64,000 bases of DNA from Cardiocondyla obscurior (taxonomy: Eukaryota; Arthropoda; Insecta; Hymenoptera; Formicidae): contig NC_091872.1 in NCBI RefSeq assembly GCF_019399895.1, positions 3,294,395 to 3,358,394 on the forward strand, written 5' to 3'. Position numbers and translations under genes: made by a program. Every line of letters begins with the position of its first letter. The first letter of the stretch is position 1. The notes under the pieces were generated by a model that made no database searches, was not told the origin of the DNA, and was given only the letters and a program-made list of their open reading frames with translations. Shown here piece after piece: positions 9,926 to 26,195 of the stretch.

Positions 9926-12543
9926 GTATTACCTCCAAAGTTCTGATCGGGCAACTTTCGCGGAACTTAGACTCGCATACGCAGCTGATGTTTCGCAAAA
10001 TAATCTTTTCGCGGTGGTAATTCCAGAATTTTATATTAAACTTCTGCTTCTTGCAGCGGAGTCGCATGTCCCGCCGTGTAAATATTATAAATAGAATTGA
10101 AATACTTATACTTAAACGCAGCCTTAAGCACACCTATGGCAAATAACGATTATTGTTTTGTGTTTGTGTACTTTTATCCAGGCAACACGACGCGTAGAGG
10201 CCCCGAAGTAGCGAAACGTCGAAATATGTGGAGTTTTTGCGCTTGTAAAGTGTTTGCCTCGACGGCGCGCACGCCTTCTATTATTCAGAGCTATTATTTC
10301 GATTACCTACTTTATCATTTTATGGAACCAACTCGCAAAATTGTCGCGACGTTCGCCGTTTTCGGGCAACTCCGTTTCTCGCGCAATTTACGCGAATGCG
10401 GCAGTGCGCATACGTGATGGCCCAATTTGCGCGCGATGCGCAAGCACGTATTGCACGTATACGCGAAATCGTAGGTACGTATAAGGATACGTAGGTATAA
10501 GTGTGCGAGAGCGGACGTGCGGACGGATGGGCGGACGGTTCGGATCGGAGAAGTCTGATGTAATGCCTCTCTAAAAATGTAGTAATTTATTTTTATAGAA
10601 ATCGATGAAAGGGCGAGAGATTTTATCGGAGTTGTGCGCGACGGTCGATCTTCGTTTCCCCTGTCTATCTACTCCCTTTTTTTTTCTTCTTTTTTTTTTT
10701 CCTCTCTAGTCTCCTCTCCTTTTCTACCTCCGACAGGCGACGCCTCTCTCCGTTTTTCCCTCCACTTCGATCGAATACATATGTATACGTTTGCACGCGC
10801 GACGCGTAATAAAACGGTTGTATATAGAACACACGAATGACAGTCGCGTTATCGTTAAGAGGTAGCTATTTTCTTTTGTGTAATCGATATAATAATGTTA
10901 TACATGCATGGCCTGGTTTCGCACGGGGAGCTCGAGGAAAACGCCTTGCGGATCGCTTTCGCGCCGGGAGGGTCGGCGCGTATTGACGCGTATGCAGAGG
11001 CACGGGCACACGGGCCGCTCTCGCGTTTCCTTCTCTCATTTCAAATTACATCAGCCGGGAAGTCATTAAGAGATACGGCAATTTTCCCAGCTGATAATAA
11101 ACCCGCGGAAACGAACGGACGAAGCCGTGCGCGCGAGCCCGAGGAAAACCGTCCTTAATGAGATTCCCCCGGAATATCGGAGTGTCTCTCTTCACCCCAC
11201 GATCTTTCTCATCGCTCTCGAGTCCGTTTATTATCGGAGAGTCAAGTCCCACCGGGGGCGTGGGCAGACGTATAACCACCGCGCCATAACGTACATTAAT
11301 TATTGCATCGAAGGGTAATCCGTAACTTCGAGGTGACTAGTTAGGAGCTTAGCGCGACCCCGTGCAATAAGGGCGACCGGGACGGGAAGGACGGGGAAGC
11401 GATAACGGCCCTGTCGAAGGGCGCGAATTCAAATTACGCACAGAACGCGGAAGGCGAGGGTGGGTTTAAATAACGTAACGCGGCGATACATGAAACACGT
11501 CACCCTCGGTGCGGCTGCGAGACGCGACTTTGTATTCAGGTGCTAACACCCTGCATTTATACGCGTTTAAAGCTATATTCATTCCGCCGCCTTCTTCCTC
11601 CAACCCACATTACGAGTATTCTTTAAATAAAAAAATATTACGAACACGCAGCGTCTATAGTCTTACGCGCTCGTGCCTACGTGTAACGTGTGCTTCCTCG
11701 ATTTTTATTACACACCCGCGCGTCTACCATCCGTTTCACCTTCTTTCGTTCGCATTCGGCATATTGTTCGCGTACCGCCTGATTGAGCGTCGCTTTTAAT
11801 CGGGGAATCGAAGCAATTTGAAATTTCGACGCACCGTCCGTGATTGGATATTCGGCGCCGCGCGAGAAAGGTCCTTTATCGCCGAGCGACACGAATATAG
11901 CGCAGAAATTACTCCTGCCTTTTCTCGCCTGCTCTCTCTCTCTCTCTCTTTTTTTTCTATCTCTTTCTTCCTCTATTTTCGTCCTTATCGCGCCTGGATA
12001 TTGGGATATATTGCGCAACAAACGGAATTCCATTTTCTCTCTCCGTTCTCGTCCGGCGATCCGTAGCCGTCCGCCTTCGTTCTCTCTGTTCCCCCTTTCC
12101 GCACGTTCGTCGTTGCCCTCGCTCTTCCGCGCAAGGACGCGAGGAATATCAATTTTTAACGGGCGATAGCGTGACCGTGCGAGAGACCGATGCCATTACG
12201 GTAAAATTAACATTCTTTACTGCGGCTCTCCTATTAAATTCCCGACCTCCACCTGCCCTGCTCGCCTGCTTGCCTGCCTGCCTGCTTAGCCACCCATCCA
12301 CCCTGAGAAAACCCACCCCGGTACCGTGCGCGTCCCCGACTCTCGACGCCTCCGTTTTCTCGCTCGCGCACTCTCTGGCCTTCTCTCTCTTTCTCTTTCT
12401 CTCTCTTTCTCTTTGCCCCTCTGGCTCCTTGCCCTTCCACCCTCCTGTCCTATAACGAGATTACCGCGGTCGTACCGTTTCGCCGTCCCGTTCTATCGCG
12501 TGTCGCATTGCGCGTCCTAGCGTGCGCAGGCTCGAAGCACGGC

Positions 12544-12568
12544 GACGCGACGCGACGCGACGCGACGC
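12544..12568. repeat. (GACGC)5 tandem repeat
   Basis: Five perfect head-to-tail copies of the pentamer GACGC, all CpG-containing, in the GC-rich stretch upstream of calmodulin. Confidence 0.9.
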
Positions 12569-15093
12569 GCCACGCGGTGCCGCGTCCCCGTCGCGCGGCG
12601 AGACTTTATCCAAGAGTCGCTCTTCCGCGCGAGAGCCCGGCCCTCCGGAGGGTAACTGCGTCAATGACGTTAGCCTTTGACGATGCTCGTTCGTCGCCGG
12701 CGAGCGAGCAGAGCCGGCGTAACGCAACCCGCGGGCTCGATTCGGCTCGGCGCCGCATCGATTTTTGCCGCGCGACACGCCAGGCGTTTCCGCGAAACCC
12801 GTTCGCTCTCTTCTCCTCGCTTACGTGTGTCGCACATATTAATGTACACGTCGCACACACCCCCGGCGTACAACGAGGCGCGTAATACAATATTCCACCG
12901 CTCGTTAGCGCATTACGCATACGCATAGGGCCGGGCACGGTCACGCGTGAAAAATGCGATCGACCGGCTTTCTTCTATTTCCTCCCTCCCGTTTCGCGAT
13001 TTCAACCTTTCCTCGTCAACCGAGCCTTCTTTTTCGCCCCTTTGCAGCGGAAATGGCGTCGCCGGCCCCTCGGTTCCTCACCCGGGGAGTCCGACAACGA
13101 GAAATATTAATCTTTTTTTTTTTTTTATTATTTTTTTTTTATTTTTCTTTATTTTTTCTACAATGTCGCCCGCTTCTACGCTACCGCGCCGCTCCGCCGG
13201 CCGCTCTAATTAGCCTTATCGACAACGCGCGTCGGCGTGCGCGTTTGCCGCCGAGCGCGCGTCTCCGGGATATATCGGTCACGGTCACAACGGCGGAGCG
13301 GTTAACAATTCATCGGACGAAACACGTACACACACCCACACATCCGACTGGTGCGGATAGGCGAGGTGTTCCTGGCCCATCGCGTCGCCGTGTTCCTGAC
13401 CGGAGCGCGCCTTGACGATCGATATGCGCCGCGCGCTACACGCTTTTGCGAGAAAAGAAGTTCGGTATTCCACTCGACGAACGTTTTGTCCGCCTACTCT
13501 CCCTGTTGAGAACGTCAGGTCGCCGCCCGTTAGTTTCTCCCTTATGCCCTGCACGTTATCATCCCGCGCTCCGAGTTTTCTACGCGAGAGAGATCGAAGC
13601 TCTCTTCGATGCCGAAATCTCCGGGCGAAAACAATCTCGTTGTTAGATACCGGCGTGAGAGAAAGAGAGAATTCGGCGCAATGCCGAGGAGAGGGACGTC
13701 GAAGGAGAATCAAATTCCCGTCGAAATTGCGGCAATTTCCCGTCCTCGTATCGGAAAAATTAGGAGCGTCGCGATCGTGCGATTGCCGTCTTTCTGAATA
13801 TAGTGTCGTTAGCGTTATCCTGAATATAGAAACGTTTTGAACGTAACGGCGAGACCACGCCGTGACCCGTTCATCGTGTTCTCGCACCTGTCGTCTGTAA
13901 TTCTCTCTCTTTCTCTCTACTTCCTTTTTCTTTTCTTTTTTTTTTTTTTTTTTGCCTTTTTACGACGACGGTTTCTCAGAGACCGGCTTCTAGCAATCGT
14001 GACGCGTTTCTTCCTCTTTGCCTCGCAGCTGCTCGAGTATCTGTACGATTGCCGATTTCTAGCTGGGGAAAAACATGTTGGCGACCGCGCGTGCAGCCGG
14101 CCGGCTTCCCTGAAGAGGCGCGCTGAATTATTCACCGCGCCAGGCGAATTGCGTAGGCCATCTTTGTAACACCCCGTCCTCGTAAAGACTTTAGGCTCGC
14201 TTCGGGAGGAGCCAGCGCAAAAAAAAAAAAAAAAGAAAGAAAAATCCCCCTCATTTCTAAGATTAATTTCTTGTAAATCGTAAGATCCTCATGAATATAT
14301 ACTGGCTATAGATTGCGTCGATACATTTCAATATAGCGAAACGACTTCTTACGTGCTAGCGCGTGAGTTCGGGCCCACGGGTAATCGAGCGCGGAAGTGG
14401 AGGTTCGACGAAATAAATGAGCGAGCCGGAAAAGTAAACAAGTGTATATAAAACGGCTTCATGTATTTATGTAACTTGTAGAATAATTCGTAAGCTGATG
14501 GCAATAAAGCGCAGCGGGGCGAGACGGGAGAGGAGAGAGAGAGAGAGAGAGTTGTCCCTTTGACGACGGACGCCGACGTCGATAGGGCGATTCGGTAGAT
14601 CTAGCATAAATGTAGACCTAGTCTCAAATCGCGGCGCGATATCTCTTTGTCGGCGACGCGGACGCGCTAAAATAATCCCTACGCCGAATTTACGGCGGTA
14701 GGCGCCGGTTGGTGGCTTTAAGTTTCGCCTGCGAAAAGCCGGATCCCAGCGGGGATCGGCGCTTACGTTGGCGACCGGCGTAGAAAATACCCTCGCTTTG
14801 ATATAATACAATTAATCAACGGATACGGAGCGATAATCTCTCTCGATTCTTCAAAGCCGGAGCCTTATCAGCGCGCGTGTTCCTCGTCACGACGTACGAG
14901 AACGCAATGCAGAACTTTGGGGGAACATACATATAATCTATACGTGCGATACGAAGTGGAGCACGCGGCGACGAATACGTGCAAGCAACGGGAGCAAATG
15001 AGAAACGGAGCGAAATTGAGAAAGGTAGGAGAGGGACGGTCAAAGGGAAAGAGACAGGAAAGGAAGATGAAAGTGCGAAGGAGAGAGAAAGAG

Positions 15094-15119
15094 AGATATA
15101 TATATATATATATATATAT
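15094..15119. repeat. (TA)n microsatellite
   Basis: An uninterrupted run of about 12 TA dinucleotides following a GA-rich stretch. Confidence 0.9.
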
Positions 15120-16499
15120 CGCAGAAAGCCTTCTCGCGTGTTTTTTATTTTTTTTTTATCTTTTTTAGATAGATATCTGCACGGGAAATAATCAGACACA
15201 ATGTTATTTTATCAATAAACAGTCATTTATCGTTCCGAGCTCTCAGGATGTAATCATTCCAATCCGTCGCGCGATTACACGTTATCTGACACCGCTGTCA
15301 AATTGCCGCACTGACACACATACCAGGAAAGTGGAAATAGTATATAGGTAAAACATGACGGCCCGAAGGTGAAGAGGGAGCGAAACGGACACTGCGAAAG
15401 CGACCGGCAAGTTAAAGTCAGAGAGAGAGAGAGAGAAAGGGTGAGATATGAAGGGAGAAAGACAAAGGCGGGGAAGGAAAGGCAAAATAGGAGAAAGGCG
15501 AAAGGAGTTTGGGAAAGGGGTGCGCAGGACAAGGGCGATGCGACTACGATGACGACGACGGCACAGCCGGGTACGATAAATTTTCACATTTTATGCCCGT
15601 CTGTAAATTACTCGAGAAAGTGGGAACCCGGGGTTAGAAGCGTTCGCGCCTAGAATAACGCGAAATTGATCAAAATCAATACCCCAAGGAAGAACAGAAG
15701 GCAAAGGGAGAGAACGGGGGGGGAGGGAGAAGGGGAGAGAGATCGAAAAACTTGATAAAAATATAGTAATCTCTCTTTCCCTCCCGTTCCTCCGTCTTGT
15801 CCCGAACAGATCCAATTTGTGTCGTCGTCCGAGAGCGACAGGTTTCTTCCTCGGCGTACTTTCCACACTAAAAGGTTCTCTGTTTATTAAAAAAAAAAAA
15901 AAAAAAAAAGAAAAAAGAAAAGAAAAGATCAATCGATAAAAATGAGATGCTACGTAGAGACGATGGATCTGTCTGTGTTGAGCGTAAACTCTATAAAGAA
16001 AATATTCAGCGATAAATGCCGAAAAAGTCTGCTCTTGCCGCGCCGATTTTGCAACAGCCGTCGCTCCGCGGAGCGTCACTTTGTAACGGAAAAACGAATA
16101 AAGTCGATTGCCACCGGGGCGAGGTCGATAGCGAGGACGATGGAAAGCAACGGCGATCGGCGCAATAATCGTCGGAGAGGGTGATTGAGGGACGAAAGGA
16201 GGCTTCGCGATTCAGGAACGCAGGGAGAAAGAAGATAGACGGGCAGATCGGCAGCGCGGGATTCGGGAGAGCCGATCAGGGGCGGTGAGAGAACGCGAAG
16301 AGATAGATAGAGGGAACATCGCGGAAAGAAGGGAGTTAGGGAAAACCGACGGAGCAAAGGGACGGCAAAGGGACGTGAGGTAGGCGCGAGTGCAAGAGAG
16401 AAAGAGACCGATCGGGAAAACGGCCGAAAAACGCGTCCGTCGCATTCGCCGCGGGAGCGGCTCTTCTCGCGCACAGGCAGGGAAGCCTGGCTTTGACCC

Positions 16500-17400
16500 G
16501 GTAGCCGGCGCGACACGGCACAGTCCGCGCGGCTGCCTGACGCATTGCAGGTGCGCGCCGGCCAATCACAGGCCCGGTTAGTTCGCCCGGACTCGTCCTG
16601 TAAACACGACCGCACCCACCCCGCCGTGTAAAACGGATTTGTTATACGGGGCGGTCGGCGGGTACGTCGTGCCGGCCCGCGGGCCGCGAAGCACGTCGTT
16701 CGCGCGGACGCGGCACGGCGCATCTCGCCCTCGCCTCGCGGCACATCTCGGCCGCTATCTCGCTTCCCCCGTAAGCTCTGGCACTGCTCCGCGAGCGATT
16801 AAAAACCGCCACGGGCCTTTTTTTTTTTTTTTCCTTTTTTTTCTCCGCACCTTTCGGCAACAAGGGAAGCCGCGCCGCGCGGCGGTCTAGCTCGCGGCCG
16901 CGTAGGCGGCCGCCGCGCGCACCAAGTCCCCGCGCCCCGTGAGCGCAAAGGCGCGCGTCGATTGGCCGACGTGCAGCCCGTAAGGGGACGGCGTAGTGAT
17001 ATTCAGGCTAGCCAGACCAGCGGCGGCTCACCAGAGAGCCTCGCAGACCGAGAAAGACACGGTGGACTCCATTGCTGTCCCGAGTGCGTTTCTCGCCGGA
17101 CTTGGTGTTGTCTGTTACTGCGTGCCTGCAGTCCGCGCTCGTGTACGTTAAGGAAGTTATATTTCTTCTCGACCCGAATAGGCGAGTCGTTTCCACATCA
17201 CGAACGAGGGGACGAAACGGGCGACCGATCGATCGACCCGACCGACCAGTCAGCCAACCGACCGACCGACCTACCGACGTATCGAAGGTTGTGATCAAGA
17301 ACACTTTTGTTGTCTAGTGTGCGGAGTAAACGCGTGTGTTAACGCGGGCCGAGCCTTCTCGTGTGTGACCGGGACGTAAAAAAATAAAGAAGGAGCCACA
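16500..17400 (+). promoter_or_regulatory. Calmodulin promoter and 5'UTR region
   Basis: A CpG-dense block before the calmodulin ATG. A CCAAT box lies at about 16562 (GGCCAATCA) and an inverted one (ATTGG) at about 16960. There is no TATA box near the likely start, as is usual for a CpG-rich housekeeping promoter. The 5'UTR runs up to the ATG at 17401 and contains a degenerate CGAC repeat (17222-17279). The exact transcription start cannot be fixed from the sequence. Confidence 0.5.
17222..17279 (+). repeat. Degenerate (CGAC)n repeat in the calmodulin 5'UTR
   Basis: About a dozen imperfect ACCG/CGAC tetranucleotide units, some changed to CGAT, CAGT or CAAC, lie within 180 nt upstream of the start codon and so are probably transcribed. 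Confidence 0.75.
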
Positions 17401-22281
<4,881 letters not shown>

Positions 22282-25200
22282 ATGCAACCTGTGTAACAGA
22301 AGAACTCGCGACTCGGAGTGGTGTTGACGTATTAAATAAATCAAGAAACAGAAAAAAAAACATATGTAATAATACGAGAATCAACCAGAAAGTGATAAAT
22401 CTTGTATCAGGATACGAAGATGTCTATAAAAGCGCGAAGAGTCAACGTCCGATACCGCGTTAAAATCATCGTTTAACGATAAGTAATACAGGGCAATTAA
22501 TTGTTTAATTAAAGAGTTATACCACTAAAATCATTATCTCTCAAAACACAAATATTTACGCGTGTATACATACATTACACAATAACTCCTTACACCCATA
22601 CACATACGAATGGAACACACTCCAAGAGTATACATATATATACATACACACATACACACACACAAACACCTCCACTCTAAATCTTATTTCCATTGGGATA
22701 AAACAAAAAAACTTGGAAATGAGATAACACAAAGACACACAATTGCGCGCGCATGTGCACCAACGACAAAGAAAAAAAAAAGTGCATTTTCCACTTTCCT
22801 CTCTTTCTCGACTGCCCTCTTCCCTTTCCTCTTTTCGCATCCTTCGGCACCATCTCTCCTTCCATTCGCTACACTCCTATCCTCCTTCGTTTCCCCGGAA
22901 GTTTTTTCATGAGAAAGGCATGTCGAAGAATTGTAATTTCTCTTTACAAAGGGAGAGGAAATGTGTGTGTTAAGTGACGAAGTATAAATCCGATGTAAGA
23001 TAATATTAAAAGCAGCAAAAGTTTATTTGCCAATCGAGAGTAAGATTCATCTCGAGAATTCCTTCGTTCATTTTTTTAATAAACGAGATACGTGTATAGT
23101 GAATGATGACATTAGGATACGTAGCTGCTAAATAGATGATGATGATGTCTCTACCGTTAACATGCATACACATGTACAAATGTTTGTTTGCCTCTGTGAG
23201 AGAAAATTCGGCCTGGACCGATTGTTTTCCAGACAAAGAGAGCGAGAGAGACAGAGAGTATAAATACGATGCGCTTCGGCCTCTGGGTTATTGACGATGA
23301 CTTTACATGCAAAAGCTGTGCTGGACCCCTCGATGCCTCACAAACGAATAACTTAATTTATATAAGTAATGAGCGAGAAAATTTAATAAAAAAAAAAAAA
23401 AAAAAGATTAAGAGAAAGAAAGAGAGCGAGATAAGGTAGAGGAAGAAAGAATCGGAGGAGGAGCTTCGAGGAGTTCAGATCTAGTGCTTTCGCGCGCATC
23501 GCGTCTCGCGGGACGGAATGCAATCTGTTGGACGGATGGCTTTACGAGTCGCGACGTGATTGTTAGAAAGCTCCAGTATCCGAAGTCTCGACATTCCTAT
23601 TTGACAAAAAAGTAAAAAAAAGATTTAAAAAAAAAGTCTCTTCCTTACGCTTTCAACATCATCCAGCCTCTTGTGCTCGTGCACACGGGACTCACACGTA
23701 CACGTACGTTTTACGAACTATACTTACGCGAGAAACTATACACACGAAAAGTTATACACACAGAGCAAAAAAAAAAAAGAGAAACACTATTATATTATTA
23801 TATTCACAAAGTGCGTTTTGCCTCCAGTTCCATTTTAATCTCCTATTTGTAAAACTTGCCTTCCACTCTAAGGAAAGCCTTACATACATGCGCGCAAAAA
23901 AAAAAAAAAGAAAAAAGAAAAAAAAGATACAAAAAAGGGAAGAACAAAAGAGAAAACGTCGACACCACTTTTGTTGATATGTAAATCTATCATGTAATGA
24001 AAAAATAAAATAGGGATGGGGGATTAAAGGAAGTAAAGGCCACAGTGAGATCGGTGCATTACTTTTCTTCGCCCAGGGGTGCGTGCCAGTCTCGTAAAAA
24101 CAGAGCCCAACCAGATCGGAGAAACTGGTGTGATTTTTGTGCGATCCGTACAATATAATGTTACTTAAGAACTCGAGAGCAAAGAACATAAATGCCGTAC
24201 AGCGTAAACATCATGCGTGTCGGTGGTTCAGTCATAATATATATGTAATATATATATAAAATAATTTACGAAGAGAAATTAAGAAAAAAAAAAAAAATGA
24301 TGAAAGAGATAAAAAAAAATTCCTCCACAGTCCTTTATTATTTAATATTGAAGTGAACAAAATGAGAAGTACTTGTATTTCTGGTGACCTAGATCGCATT
24401 GATCATTAAACAAAAAAGATAAAAAAAGTTTAAAAAAAAAAAAAAAGTAAAAAAAAGACAAAATAAATGTATATCCTCATTTTTAGGTCACAGCTACTCG
24501 ATTCGTTTCCTTCATTACTAATTGACCTCTCGTTTCAGCAACCATCTCTTTTTGTGTTCGATGGCATCTAGATACTTTGCTATGAGAATATTTCATTGTG
24601 TATCTGTGAACAGGATCCACTTTACATATCTCTGACTTTTCTCGCTACCCTCGAAAAACTTTTTGAGAAGAATAGATATAGGTTACAAGAAAGTACGGTA
24701 TTAATTGTAATTAGGAAATTCTCGCTCCCCATTAAACACCCGAAAAGAAAATAGGGGGAGAGAAAAAGAGAAGCACACATTTGGATCTATTTGTAAAGCT
24801 GTGGTTATTCAGTGTCCGAGGTATATTTCCACACTTACACTTTATTAAGAATGAGAAAGATTGTCAAACAACACACTCGTTTTGTAAAAGTGGTCGTTAG
24901 TATTCGACAGGCATCTGTATCTAAATGCTTCCAAATCCGCTTCGTTTCATCGAACACTAATACCTAGCGATTAAGTATCTTACGTTACAAAGACTCTATT
25001 CCAGTATTTAATATAATAGTAATTTTATATCCGTATCGCAAAATCTATTTATTGAAAGAATTTTCGCGCGCCGAGGATAGATAGATAGAAAAAAAAAAAA
25101 AGAGAGAGAGAGAGAGAGAAAGAGTGGCGCATGGAAGCTCTTGTTGTGAACGTTAACATCGAGGCAATGCCAAATCTTTACCGAATAATATTGAAAGCGT

Positions 25201-25755
25201 TAGCTCTTCTAATATTTAATTTAGCGTCCCCTCGATCTTTGTTATTGAAATACACGTTGTTGTTCTTAAAAAAAAAAACAAAAAAAAAACCAAATCGTTT
25301 ATACCGTATTTGCGGAGGTACCAAGACACATCCTGCTTCTATCGAACGTTGTATTTATTTCGATGTGTGTATATACGAACGTAAAACTGATGATCGACGA
25401 AGTGAGTTTTCGTTCGATTATGCTAATCGCAATTTTTAAAACGAGCAAGTTCGTTGCGCTATATGAACAAAGTGAGAACGTTGTACGTTGCAAAACGAGG
25501 AGATTCCCTTTTTTTTTTTTTTTTTTTCTATTGGATTATTTCGAAGATAGACTCAGTGCTCTTTTCTTTTTTGTATTACTTTGAACGTAGTCATTCGATT
25601 TAACGCTCTTTGATTTCTCAGACTTCTAATTCGAAAATTGTTTCTAGTGTATGTAAGTATATTCTCTGCCGTATCTCAAAGGCGTTCTTCACTTCTTGTC
25701 GTACATAAATAAAGCGGCACAGTTTGTATAAAGTGTTGATATTAAGTTAATAAAT
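22282..25755 (+). other. Probable long calmodulin 3'UTR and A-rich downstream sequence
   Basis: No coding exon is visible on either strand up to the GILT gene. The sequence is A-rich, with A/AG homopolymers, a (CA)n tract (22630-22672) and a GA tract (25094-25119). AATAAA hexamers occur at about 23386, 24004, 24463 and 25707. Calmodulin mRNAs in insects often have long 3'UTRs with several poly(A) sites, so much of this may be 3'UTR, but its end is not determinable here. Confidence 0.4.
22630..22672. repeat. (CA)n / TACA microsatellite
   Basis: Alternating purine-pyrimidine stretch of TA, TACA and CACA units just downstream of the calmodulin stop. Confidence 0.7.
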
Positions 25756-26195
25756 TGTTCCTATATACTTATATGGGAGCAAACTGGTGTTTATCTACAA
25801 TACAAGCGATTTTATCTCCCTGACAAAAAAAAAAAGAAAAAAAAAACTACGATTAAGTACATTTCATGTAAATGAGAGAAGATAACTGCGCACGTAAATA
25901 TCTTTTGTATACGTGATTACGAACAAAACTTCATAACTGCATCATTTTCTGCGAGAGATAAATGCGTTATTTTCGTCTGATTACGCTTCAATAATTAATG
26001 GTCAAACTTACCAAGTAGATACGAAAGTCGTTTTACTGAGAAGTTAGAAAGAACCAGCAAGAACCTTTTTTTCTTTTTTTTAAAATACTATATTTTCTTT
26101 TCTTTGTATGTTTTTTTCTTTAAACTCGTTTAACATAATAACAAAATTCGATGATCACGCAGATATGTTTTGCTAGCGGCGAACAATACGTGCTC

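Larger units (their letters stand above)
9926..16990. other. GC/CpG-rich stretch without a convincing gene
   Basis: Seven kilobases between TTC7 and calmodulin. Composition is GC-rich with frequent CG, unlike the AT-rich spacers elsewhere, and carries C+T or G+A microsatellites (about 11931-11949, 12382-12414, 14532-14550, 15420-15436), a TA repeat (15094-15119), five tandem GACGC units and several T or A homopolymers. Open frames up to about 220 codons occur on both strands, but they overlap each other, contain compositional runs of R, S, P and A, and show no domain or coherent splice structure. It probably holds upstream regulatory sequence for calmodulin, perhaps with alternative non-coding first exons. 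Confidence 0.5.

Noticed and set aside
13285..13887. 200-codon minus-strand ORF
   Set aside because: It lies in GC-rich DNA with overlapping ORFs on the other strand, has Arg-rich composition and no domain or splice context.
16076..16744. 222-codon minus-strand ORF
   Set aside because: Its composition is driven by CpG-rich DNA (R, S, A, P runs); it is antisense to the calmodulin promoter and no family is recognisable.
23386..23405. A-runs downstream of calmodulin as retroposon tails
   Set aside because: No target-site duplications or element bodies are visible; A/T homopolymers are common throughout this genome window.
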